This document shows, one piece after another, positions 36,400 through 47,986 of a stretch of DNA of 64,000 bases. The DNA is from Leucaena leucocephala. Its lineage: Eukaryota; Streptophyta; Magnoliopsida; Fabales; Fabaceae. Made by a program: the position numbers and the translations under genes. The notes under the pieces were generated by a model, which did not search any database, had not been told where the DNA came from, and saw only the letters and a program-made list of their open reading frames with translations. Every line of letters begins with the position of its first letter. The first letter of the stretch is position 1. The stretch spans positions 13,100,001 to 13,164,000 of the forward strand of contig CM073550.1 of the NCBI GenBank assembly GCA_037074615.1, in the 5' to 3' direction.

Positions 36400-38059
36400 A
36401 AAACTCTTTTCATTTGGAATAATAGCTGTTGGTAAAATTGTGAGAGAATAATGATAGACCATTTCAATTAAAATTCTATAGAAATTAAGTGAGACTTTCT
36501 TTGTAATATTGAATTTAATTTGAACAGTTAGCCAATTTCCCGTATAAATTATAATAATAATATGATAAATATTCATATGGTCAAGGGAGAATCACTGTTA
36601 TGTCTAAGAATATAATTATCAAAAAAATTATAATTAATAAGTATGTATATCAATCAATCAATATAAGATATAAAATTTTAATGAATGATGCTCCTTTCTA
36701 TTATTAATATAAAAATTAATTAATTAATTTAGATAATTTAAATAAATTAAATAAATAAGTTAATTTAAATTTTAATGAGTGTTGATTGGTTACCAATTGA
36801 TTCTTCTTTTTATTTTTTTACTATTTCCTTCTATTATAAAGATAGAAGTTAGATAACTAATTTATACTCCTCCGTTCCTTAATATACAATATAATTAAAG
36901 AATTAATTTTAGTTTTAAATATAAGAAAAAATTTCTATATTTATTAACTTTTTTCAAATTATCCCTATTGATACTCTCTCAATAATAATTAAGAGAGAGA
37001 TACGTATATAGTTAAGGAAGATGATTATGATATTTCAGAAAAATATATTAACTACCTTATCTAATTTAATCAAATTAATTAAATATATAATATATTAAAA
37101 ATAAAAAATATATAAAATAAAAAATTAATTAAGTTAATTATTATAAAAAATGTTTGTTAGGTTTTCTAAAATACTCTAATATAAAATTATGAAATTCTAT
37201 TGATTATATATATTAATAGGTGTAATCTACATAGACATAATTTGAGGAAAAATAATAAGTGTTTGAGAGAAAATTAACTAAATATTTTATTTATAATCAA
37301 AACTTATCAAATTAGAAAAAGTATTAATTTTGAAAAAAAAAGGAAAAAAAGAGGAGATTGCAATAATGCGAATGATTGTGGGGTACAAGTTCCGGAGACA
37401 TAGCCATGAGAGGTGCTATCCATGCACACACACACACACACACATATCTCTTTCCTAGTACCACTCAAAGGCTTTTTTGTTTTTATATCTCTTTCCATGA
37501 ATAAGTCCTTAAATAAATATCAACTACTTTAAGCATTAGATTTTATATTATGGGATTTTTAATATTTTAAAATAAGTGAACAAAAATTAAAATTTAATAA
37601 AATCACTTGAAATTATGTATATTGACAGCTCTACTCATACTCATAGAGCCAAGTGTAGATGAATTTGAATTTATTATTTTATAAATTATAAGACAACACC
37701 TTAAATTGTAATAATTTTATTATTACACTATTACTTTGTTTTAATATTATATATATAAATATGATTGTTTTTATATTTTAATTAAATTAAATTATTTTAA
37801 TTAATTCAATTCAACTATTAGACCATACATTTGTAGTGGTTGAATATGCGTCGCATTTTTGAGTGCCTTGCTAAACATCGTTTGACATGAAAGAATCCAC
37901 GTCCTTGGCTACGTTCTGTAAACTGTCATGAGCAAAGAGACACAACACTCCGAGTAGAATTTCTTGCGCGCCGATCACTCCGGAACTCACAAATTGATTA
38001 CTGAACCACAAGCTAAATTAGCTTAGCCAGACGTTTTGATCTTGTTGAGAGTCGCCATC
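36400..38059. other. AT-rich spacer with MITE-like block and CA microsatellite
   Basis: A block at about 36868-37095 starts TACTCCTCCGTTCC, like Stowaway-type MITE ends. It shares much of its interior (TATTGATACTCTCTCAA, AAGGAAGATGATTATG, TAATCAAATTAATTAAATAT) with a block at about 43050-43270. A (CA)n run lies at about 37421-37443. No gene seen. Confidence 0.5.
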
Positions 38060-38254
38060 ATGAATCCCGTTGATGTTCTTGAAGCTTTTAGTTCTTTATA
38101 TTCTAGAAGCCAACGACGCCAATCACGCTACGCTATTGGAAGAAGAGGAAGAAGAAGGAAGCAAGAAAGGAAAAGGAATGCAGATGAAAAATTAGTAAAT
38201 TATACTTTCAGCGACCAAAGAAATCAAAAGTTGAGAGCATCTGGTTCTAGCTAG
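38060..38254 (+). CDS. Small basic ORF of unknown nature upstream of metacaspase 1
   Basis: 64 codons from ATG 38060, starting MNPVDVLEAFSSLYSRSQRR and rich in Arg/Lys. Not recognised. It lies about 520 bases before the metacaspase 1 ATG in a less AT-rich stretch, so it could be a small gene, an upstream ORF in a long leader, or chance. No splice link to metacaspase 1 was found. Confidence 0.2.
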   Translation: MNPVDVLEAFSSLYSRSQRRQSRYAIGRRGRRRKQERKRNADEKLVNYTFSDQRNQKLRASGSS

Positions 38255-38772
38255 CTGCTTTGTTGTGCGAATCAAGAAAAGCATATCTTAGCTTAAACGC
38301 GCAAATGAGATGCGCCTTTGATTAACATAATTTCTCACTTGTTTCGTATGAATTCGCAAGTGATTCGCCTTTAGGTTTTTTCAGTGAATCTCGGCGTTTG
38401 CCTCAAGACTAACATTGTCCTCCGACCTATCAAATTCAGCATCCTACATTTGCCTCAAGAGTGCGGTTTGATTCTATTATCTACTGTAATTTCCAATATC
38501 CTATTAATCGTGTTACTATTAAATTATTCTGAGACTCTGTTTATAACGCAATTCCCTCATTATTGATCGCATTCCATGGGGCTTATTTATAGGATTTTGC
38601 TTTGAAAGTTCGCTCCCCAAAAGACACTTTTTTGTGTCTGAGCTAAACTTATTCGAGAGCGCCAACGATCATAACAAATGAATTCACAAAGGTGAAAGTG
38701 GTTTATGTGGTTTCATTTCATCATATGCATTTTAGTCTTCTCTCGTTCAGAGAAAATTACACAGAAAAAACT

Positions 38773-41751
38773 ATGGAAGCAAAACTAAAATGTGGAACCT
38801 GCAGAAGGGGTATTTTGTTTCCTACAAGCACTACTGTGTATCGTTGCTATAAGTGCCAGAGGATTATTTGTTCACGTCCAAATGAGCAAGCAAATATTAA
38901 TTGCTCAGACTGTGGAGGAGAGTTTATAGTTCCCATAAAGACTACTGCATACCGATGCTCTATCTGTCAAGCTGTTGCTACAATTTCAGGACATGGGCAA
39001 CGGGTCCCTGATAGTCCAATTCCCGGCCAAAAGCTAAAACTTGGTTCTATATTGTTCAAACTTAATCAGTCTGACAGGGTGATGTATTGGATTCTTTTTA
39101 TAAGAGTATTTTAATTTGAGAGTATTTGAGATTATTGAATTGTCTTCAGGAAGTTGTTCTGGAGCATTTTACTTTGGTTCTGCATCACAGGGTTAACAAA
39201 TAAATGCTAATGTGCAGAGTCATCAGTCATCATCATCTTCAAAAGGATCCTACAATACCTTGTCTAGCAGATGTAACAAGCGAGCATTGCTATGTGGAGT
39301 TACCTACAAGAAAAGGAGATACAAGCTCAAGGGAACCATCAACGATGTTATGAACATGAGAGAGATGCTGGTTAAAATATTTGATTTCCCTAAAGAGTGC
39401 ATACGTATCCTCACAGGTATGTCTTGAAACCTTTTAGCTGATGATTCTATCTGGCGTGCTCTCAGCTGTTGATTAAGATTTAATTTTTCTGCTTGAGTAC
39501 ATGCAACTTTTATGAACCCATGATATGTTAAAATCTCACTGTATTTTGTGTGAAGGACCAATTCACCTAAAAAATTTATGCCTTTTGAGCAAAAGCCCAT
39601 GAATGGCTTGATAAATAAACTTTTAATTTGCCCTTAAGACTTAATTTTTATTCGGAACAAGACAATCTGAACTGAACTTCCAATCACTTGGTTATAAAAG
39701 ACTGATATAATATCAAGATCTACTGCTCAAAACTATGTAAAACCTCAAATAGTTTACTATAATCTCAGACTTCAATATTCCAAAATAAAGTATCTTTGGT
39801 AAAATTTTGAAGAAGAGTTTATTATCAGTCCGTTTCTTAAAGCCTTGAAGTAATCTGAATTTAATTATCATTGTAGCAATTTTTAGGAAGTATTATTCAC
39901 GCAAATTTGTCATTAAAATAGAAGGGTTCTTTCTCCCTTAGCATATGATATTTCATATGTCCCCTAAGAAGACGAGAAACAAATTAAATACTGATATACA
40001 GATGAATCTCTTTCCATAATTAATTCAACCAAATTGCAGAAGATGAGAAAGATCTACATTTAGTTCCAACGAGGAAGAACATATTAGAGTCCTTAAAGTG
40101 GCTTGTGGAGGGCTGCCAACCAGGAGACTCACTGGTCTTTTACTTCTCAGGACATGGGTTACAACAGCCTGATTTGAAGGAAGATGAGATTGATGGGTTC
40201 GATGAAACTCTGTGTCCTGTGGATTTTCTGCAAGAAGGCGTGATCATTGACAATGATTTAAACTCTATCCTTGTTTGGCCACTAAAGAATGGCGTCACAC
40301 TTCATGCTATCGTTGATGCTTGTCATAGTGGCACAATTCTTGATCTTGCCTATGTCTATAAACTAGAGAAGTAAGTGCATTTTAGGTATTTTCTCTACTT
40401 GTTCTGTTCCCAACCAACCCTACTTCGACTTCCTTGAAGTCAAAATGATCAATCTCTATGCCACGACTATTTCAGATCAAATGCTTGTTATACCTCGGGC
40501 TTGAAATTTTGTTAAGGATCTGGCACTCCACTACTTCATTATAAAGGCTCTAATATTAGATCATTTCAATTCAAATGCTCAAGCTACTAAATCTAGGCCC
40601 CTAGCTTGTATTTATCATAATCTGTAACATTTCTTGACTGCTCGCAGCCATGAGTGGGTGGACAACAAACCCCCTGCGGAAGTGCCTATGAGAAAACATA
40701 CAAGTGGTGGTCTGGCCATTTCTTTCAGTGCTTGTGAAGATAATCAGATTGCTGTTGATACAAAAGTAAAAATCTTTTTTTTTTTTATTGTTTTTCTATT
40801 TTCCCCTTAAATGCAATGTGGATGCTTATTCACTACCTGAGTTTTGACCGACTTATGCAGGCTTTTAGAAAGGGAATGCATGGTGTTATGACCTATCTTT
40901 TTATAAAATCAATCAAAGAAAACCCAAATATAACATATGGAAGGATACTAGAAAAGGTGCAAGAGGGAGTTGCAATGATTAATAAAAAGAACTGTTATCC
41001 CAGAATATTTCGTCGTCCTCAACGGCGTAAAATTTCACAGGTTGGCTCCTTTCCCATTCATTGCTAGTACTATTTGAAGAGTTTATCCTAAGATACTGTT
41101 TAGTAGGTGATGAACTGACTACTCACTAATAGGTGATGTAATGGATACTTCACTAGCAAAACATCTCTTGTAAATATAACTTTCATCGTATGGCCCTTTC
41201 CTATAAACTTAAGCTTTTGGGTAGGTTGATAAATATCAAACAATCTTTAAAATCCATGCTGTGTAAGTATGATATGATTCTTTCCAATTGTGAGATTCAG
41301 TCTATCATAACCAAACATACAACTCTGAATTGGGTTCGATAATACTTGAAGTCAGATAGGCATATAAAAAAAACATGCAACTCACAAGCAAGTGGGATCT
41401 TTCTGCACATTCGCTGAGCTTCGTCATATCAATATGAAGCATGATTGATGAACAAATGTGGTAAAACTTACTAAGTCTTTCTAGGGTCAGAAGTTTCTCT
41501 TTTCAATTTCTAAAACACAGAATCTGTTTATAAAGCTCATCAATGGTAATGAAAGTAGCTTCGGGTTGCCTCCTATACAATATTAAGAATATCCTGTAAC
41601 CTTTCTTTTCCCATTCATTTCCCCTCTCTGAATCATAATTAGCATGTCATTTTTATGTTAACGTGGATTGTATTTATGTGGAAATTTTCAGGATCCTATT
41701 CTATCATCATCTGAAAAATTTGATGTTTTTAAGAAGACATTCACATTGTGA
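38773..41751 (+). CDS. Type I metacaspase with two LSD1-like zinc fingers (MC1)
   Basis: Cysteine peptidase of the caspase fold cleaving after Arg/Lys; type I members act in plant cell death and protein-aggregate control. Exons: 38773-39078, 39218-39416, 40040-40370, 40648-40765, 40861-41040, 41692-41751; 397 residues; all junctions GT-AG and in frame. Residues 7-28 (C7, C10, C25, C28) and 44-65 (C44, C47, C62, C65) are two fingers of identical spacing; family members usually have one. A Ser-rich linker leads to the peptidase domain (KRALLCGVTYKKRRYKLKGT). The catalytic dyad is present: His207 in FYFSGHG and Cys263 in DACHSGT. Family DxxSxDT-type acidic residues read CEDNQIAVDTK. It ends with SSSEKFDVFKKTF, as in its neighbours. 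The start is the ATG placed like that of MC2. First member of the tandem array. Confidence 0.92.
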
Positions 41752-44700
41752 GCTGGTAAGGTGGGAGCAACAATCTTATCCGTACAACTTCTATCGTCTA
41801 TTCTGTCGTAATGTTTCCTTCTAGTAGAAGGAATTCTTGTTTTGTACAATCAAACTTTTTTCTCTACAAAGTAAAAGTATATACAATGTTTTAATGCTAT
41901 TGATGTTTCCTATCCTGTCGCTATATAAATATATTTTAATAATTTTAAAAAGCAAAGAACATTCTGTAGACTGCCTTATTAAGGATGTGGATCCTCTGCA
42001 ATAGCTAATAAATACAAGATGAGTATTTAAACAGAGATAGAGAGAAAATAGGGAGTCGGTGTAAAGAGAAGGAATTGGGCACTTCCAATTGATGTAACTC
42101 TCTCTTCTAAATGTATTGTGCATTATTGCAGAAGATCATAATCCTTTTTGTATTAATATGGAATTCTAATTTCTAGATCAGTATCAGTATATGACCTTAA
42201 AGCAATCTATAATATTGGAAGAAAAATTTCCTTGTAAAGGGAGGATATTATAGGGAACCAAAGCTTTATTACTATTCCAGCATTTGTGATAAATGGTTGT
42301 TTTATATAGAAAAAGAATATGCATAGCTATCCTTTCTTAGCCAAACCATACAGGATGTAAATTCCCTGCCTTCAGACATAATATGTACTTTGAAACTGAG
42401 AAATTTGATGCTACCTTTTTCAAGATGAGACTTACAGCTTGGACTCACTGATTCTTGTTCCGTAACACGAGTTTTCTCTCCTTTCTCACTTTACTCACTG
42501 AGACAATGTTTATTGTTTTAGGAGTTTCTTAGTGCAGGGCTTTGAAAACATGGAGTTCACAAAATAGATCTTCAGTTCATGAATGGGGAAACCAGAAATT
42601 GAAGCATAAACTGAGTACTTACTTTGACACTTTCAAGTAAACTCTTTCAAGGGCGCAAGGGAAAAATCAAGAAACTCACACGAAAAGCATTTAGAATACT
42701 TAATAGGACATCTCTGACGCCGTACCACCCATGCAATGAATGTTACATATGCTTTCATGATTTTTTTTTTCGTTTTTAGATTAGTCTTTAGAGAATAATA
42801 TCTAAAAAAAAGTAATAAAAGTGATTTTAGAAGAAAATAATTTCTAAAAAAGTAAAAAAAAATTGCTTATAGAAAATTATAGTTTTTCACCCTAGTTTCT
42901 AATAATAAAGTGCTTTTAGAAAAGAAAAAAAAAGGTTGTTTGGTTACCTTTTGTCAAAACCATGGCTTATACTTCTAGAAGTGCCGTTTGGTTTATACCC
43001 AAGCACCCCTTTATCATACACGTAACTCAATAATTGGATAAAAATATAAACATACTCCTTTAGATCTAATTAGTGAGTTGATAGTGATCTTAAATATAAT
43101 ATTTATTTTTTAAATTGATTAACTATTTCTCAAATTATTTCTATTGATACTCTCTTAACAATAATCAAGTAAGAGAATGAGAGATTGTGTTAAGAAAGAT
43201 GATTATGGCGCTTTAGGAAAAATATATTATAACTAACTAACTTCTTTAATCTAATCAAATTAATTAAATATGTCATATATTTAGGACATAATAAGTATAT
43301 CATATTCATTTTAAACAAGAGATGAAACTTGTATAAAATATTTTTAGTCATCCTCCAATGGAAAAAGTTTTTGTAGACAACTTTTTTTTGGATATCTAAT
43401 AATGTAATGTGAAAAAAGGAGGTGAAATTCTTTATATTCATTATGTTAAATTTATAGGTGAATTGATAAGTGTATATACATATTTTAATAACTAAGAATA
43501 ACAAAATAACAAATATCTATATAAAAATATACAAATGTTAATTTACATTATAATAGAGGTATAAAAATTATAACTATTCATAGATAAATTTATAAATACA
43601 TGTATGTATTTTAACAACTATAATAGTAAAATAATAAGTGTCTATAAGAAAATTTATAAGTCCTAATTTATTATAAAAAAGTATACAAAAATTTACAAGT
43701 GTATATATATATATTTTAACAATTAACAATAATAAAATAAAAAATATGATTGGAGAATCTGGCCTAAAAATATAAAAACTTGACTTAAATTTTGTCCTAA
43801 CTAATGTAAGTTATGAAATATATTATGATGTAGGGTTTTTTTTATCTGTCGCAAACATCCTACATATGTATACAAGTTTTATCCTTCAATAAGCAAAGCA
43901 TCATTGGTTTCTAGAATCAAGAATCTGATTCCTGCTTACTTTGTAATGAGAGTAAATCAATAATAAAAACACTTGCTTTAGTTGGAATCGGCATGCTATG
44001 AATGACGTCTATAAATTTAAAATTCTTTTCGCAATATTCTTCTCCATGAGGACACAATTTCTATTTCCGTGAAGTGTGAACTTTGATGAATCTATCAAAT
44101 CAAATCTATGAACCTGCCCTATCATATGTGAAGTGCGAACTTGTGCCAAGCAGCTACTACTGATGCATCCTGTAGCATTGAATATTTATGAGAACTAGAA
44201 CTCTGTTAAGAATTGAATTCTTTGCAAATGTTATAATATACCCATTGTTGAGTTCCATGTTAAGTTTTAGGTTGAACTTTTGTTTTGTCAAAACAATCAA
44301 GTCTTGTAGAGCTTTCTTGTAATAATTGCTGGCCAAACTTGGTTTTATGATCCCCTATCCTGTCATAGGGATGCAAACGTGGAGTTACATATGCAAAAGC
44401 TGTGTACTCTGAAACAGTGTGAGGGCACTAACTTAACAATTGGAATCTAATCGAATAGAATGCCGTCAAGTAAAATAATCACTCAAACACGATTTTTTTC
44501 TGGACGTTGACCTGGCGAGCAAATAGCTCAAACAATGAGTATTTGAACAATTCTTGAGATAGAGTAGCCGATAATCAGTATGGTTAACTTTTGCTTGTTC
44601 CCCCATCAACTGAACAATCAAATGATTTATTAGGAATTTAGTTCAAAAGCTTGTGATTCTGTAAAAGGACTTGAGTGAATGATGAAACCTCTAAACACTG

Positions 44701-45170
44701 CGTTTCTCTTACCAGTGCATTCAATTTGAGAAGTGTTCTAGATTTCAAGGTGAAAAATGGAATGCAGAGAAGAGAGAAGAGGGGTTAAAGTTGAAAATTT
44801 TATCAATATATCATTCACTTCCTCCTATTTTCAATTTGATACTTCACCTGTTTTTTTTTTAATATCATTGTGGCACCTGGAAGCATGACAGTTTTCTAGT
44901 TCCAGAAAGATTGTGCCGATATCATTTTATTAGCCTGAAAGGATGATATTGGAATCAAATCATATTCTCTGATTACCAAAGTAAGCCAAAAAATCTCAAA
45001 TTGAAAATGACACAATCTTCAGATGATTGAATTGGGATTTTTGTCCGGATAAATAATTGACTAACGGTTCACAGCTTGTAATGAGTCAAAAGTTTTTAAA
45101 TTTATAGTCATATTAGAAAGCTAGAAATCATGGATTGCTTATTTTGCAGTTTATGCTTTTATTCTCTGTC
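41752..45170. other. Spacer between metacaspases 1 and 2
   Basis: No gene seen. A MITE-like block at about 43050-43270 shares its interior with 36868-37095. The part after 43.8 kb is less AT-rich but has no long frame or recognisable motif. Confidence 0.5.
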
Positions 45171-45174
45171 CACT

Positions 45175-45234
45175 TTTATATCCATTCGAAATGACAGCAA
45201 CAAGAAAGTCAAGATATTCAGTCTCCACTATAAA
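45175..45234 (+). promoter_or_regulatory. TATA-like elements before metacaspase 2
   Basis: TTTTATAT at 45175-45182 and CTATAAAAAA at about 45225-45234. Either would place the transcription start after the in-frame ATG at 45191, which supports the ATG at 45401 as the true start. Confidence 0.45.
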
Positions 45235-45400
45235 AAAGCTAGTGGAATCTGATTCTGTGCATGGCTCTCCAATCCCCAGAGCAGATAAGATAAAATTAAG
45301 CTCTAATGAGAAGTTTCCTATCGTTTCACATTTTCTAAAACCTTCCCTTCTTTTGATTGCCTCACCATTCTTGAAAAGCATACAAAAAGAAAATCACACC

Positions 45401-47986
45401 ATGGCAGGGAGAAAGGTATGGTGCAGTCACTGTGGAAGACTACTGCTAGTGACACCAGAGGCTCACACCATCAAGTGTGCAGTGTGCCATGGCATCACTC
45501 GGATCGGTCAAGCCGGCAATAGTCTGGTGTATAACTCTATGTCTCATGCCGCGAACAGGTTAAGAGGGTTCATAAATACTATGATCACTGGTTCATTTAA
45601 CAGTAATGTAGGTTATGGGACACCTAGTTATGGCTATTATCCTCAGCCTCAGCTGTTAAGGCCACCATCTTCATTGGTTCCTGCCTCTGCTTATGGCTCT
45701 AAGAGGGCATTGCTATGTGGAATTAGCTACCATGGACGAAGTTACAGGCTTAAGGGTTCTCTGAATGACGTTAAGTTCATGAGATATTTTCTTATCAACC
45801 AGTTTGGGTTCCCTGGTGACTCCATTCTTATGCTCACGGGTAATGATTTCATCTCAGCTAAAAATTTTCTAGCTGTTACAGTGGGACTAACTCAGTTTCA
45901 TTCAATTAGTCATATAAATTTGTTTTAGTTAATGTCTAGCTTAAACTGAATTTTATGTTTGCTCCTTCTTTTCTTTTTCAAATTCTTTTTATGGGTTATA
46001 TGAATGAATCTGATAACTCACTAACCCACAGAAAGATAAACTTCTTTGATGTAGTGGGGGATTTACGGTCCCAAATAAGGACTATAATTACCCAAATATT
46101 TTAATGACAACTAAGAAATTAACAATGATAAATTCTAATGTAAGAATTGATAACAAGTTTTTTCTACTTAGGACTTTTTGGTGATAAAATCCCTTCTTTA
46201 AAATTTTATAGTAATTCCCCCTTCTTTTTATCCATAAAAAAATGACCCCACTTGTATGTTAGTTCATTTGAACAGGTATACTTATTGTGGCATAGTACTA
46301 AGACAGTTATTTTTTAAAGTATGAAGAAAATAAAAGTGAACAATTCAGGGATAAATCCAGTTTCAAAATGATAAGAAAGAAAATAGCAAAGAGATCCTGG
46401 TCGAATTTGAATGATTAGGCCATTTAAGATCTCAGTTTGTTTAGTTCTACACTAATTTTGAACACTTAAAACCTATCTGCAGATGATAAGGAGGAGAGAA
46501 ACCCACTGAAGATCCCAACCAAGAAGAACATTCAAACAGCCATGCGTTGGCTGGTTGAGGGTTGCAGGCCAGGGGACTCATTGGTGTTCCACTTCTCAGG
46601 GCATGGCACACAAGAAGTGGACCATAACATGGATGAGATAGACGGGTACGATGAAGCACTATTACCAGTTGATTATGAGATCAATGGCACGATACTTGAT
46701 GATGAGATTAATGCAACAATTGTCAGGCCATTGCCTCGTGGTGCAAAACTTCATGCTATTATCGATGCTTGCCACAGTGGAACCATTCTTGATCTACCAT
46801 TTGTGTGCAAGATAAGCAGGTCAGTTTTAGAAAAGTCTTGTTTTCTGAAACCTCCTATTCTGTTCCTGTTCTTATGGTGAATTGAGTTTTCATAGCTACC
46901 TAAAAATTAGTTGTTGAGGCAAGAGAACTAATACACTTAAATATCTTATTAAGCATCTCATACTACTTAATATGGGGATTTAGTATCACATACTATCAAG
47001 TGTCCATTAATTGGCCCCCTATGGAAAGCCGAGATCCCAGTGGCTGCTCTCCATAGCACTTCACACAGCCTCCTTTAGATCAGAACACTCAATGGGTAGC
47101 CCTCTCTGAAACCACCAACAATCTCTCACTAGTACCAACTAATAGGTACTTAAGATAAGAACCCTACCCCAAAATCTAATTGCTGAGATAGGAGAACTGA
47201 CTTAATTAAATACTATATTGAGTATCTCAAACTACTAAATATGAGTCTCTGCCAATTTTTTGACGTGGGACAAGATGGGGAATAGATGAAAAGGGACAAA
47301 ATCTTTCACAACACAAAATCAGTTTGATATGTCAAACAATACATTAGCTCTTCTTTGTTTGATCTATAAGGGAAGGGTTTTACACATGGGAAGATCATAC
47401 ACAACCCAGGGCTGAATATAAAGGTACAAGAGGAGGGCTTGCAATTTGTATATCAGCTTGTGATGATGCAGGATCCTCTGTAGATACATCAGTTAGTATA
47501 ATTCGTATTTCTCATTCTTTTAACTTTGATGTGATTGATTGACAAGCGTTTGTGAGAAGTTTTGGCTTTTTCCTGTAGGCTTTCGGTGGAAAAGTTGTTA
47601 CAGGTGCATTGACTTATAGTTTCATACAAGTAGTGCAAAATGAACCTGGATTAAGCTATGGTCGCTTGCTAAGTGCCATTCGTTCTGCAATCAGAGGAGC
47701 TAAAGTTGGTATAGTTGCCTTAAATGGTCCAATCATTTCACTGCTCAATAAAATGCTTGGCATGGATCGCATCAGGCAGGTATTGCTCTGATTGCAGAAC
47801 CTATCTCTCTCTACACATATGAACATATATATATATATATATATATATATTAGTTCATAATATTGGATAATTTACAATGATATGTGAAGTTGATGCTACA
47901 AAAAGGTTTTGAATTGGGTTTTACAGGATGCACAACTATCCTCTTCTGAGAAGTTTGACATACATGCACAGCGGTTTGTGCTATGA
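45401..47986 (+). CDS. Type I metacaspase with one LSD1-type zinc finger (MC2)
   Basis: Arg/Lys-specific cysteine peptidase like its neighbour. Exons: 45401-45839, 46483-46819, 47371-47491, 47579-47779, 47927-47986; 385 residues; GT-AG throughout and frame preserved. The LSD1-type finger is C8, C11, C26, C29 (WCSHCGRLLLVTPEAHTIKC). A Gly/Tyr/Pro-rich linker of about 90 residues follows, then KRALLCGISYHGRSYRLKGS. Catalytic His187 is in FHFSGHG and Cys243 in DACHSGT. EGFYTWEDH, ICISACDDAGSSVDTS and SSSEKFDIHAQRFVL close the domain. The finger and first part of the domain are in one exon; MC1 has an extra intron between them. Downstream intron positions match MC1 and MC3, showing tandem duplication. 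An in-frame ATG at 45191 would add 70 residues but lies at the TATA element. Confidence 0.93.
46903..47252. repeat. Direct repeat pair in metacaspase 2 intron 2
   Basis: Imperfect copies of about 80 bases at 46903-46982 and 47171-47252 share AATTG.TGAG, AGAGAACT-like text, TTAAATA, TATT.AG.ATCTCA and CTACT.AATATG. They enclose about 190 bases (TATGGAAAGCCGAGATCCCA and following) of higher GC than the intron. The layout resembles a small non-autonomous terminal-repeat element; the family is not identified. Confidence 0.45.

Noticed and set aside
45191..45400. 70-residue N-terminal extension of metacaspase 2
   Set aside because: The ATG at 45191 sits within about 10 bases of one TATA element and before another, and the peptide before MAGRK has no similarity to the family.
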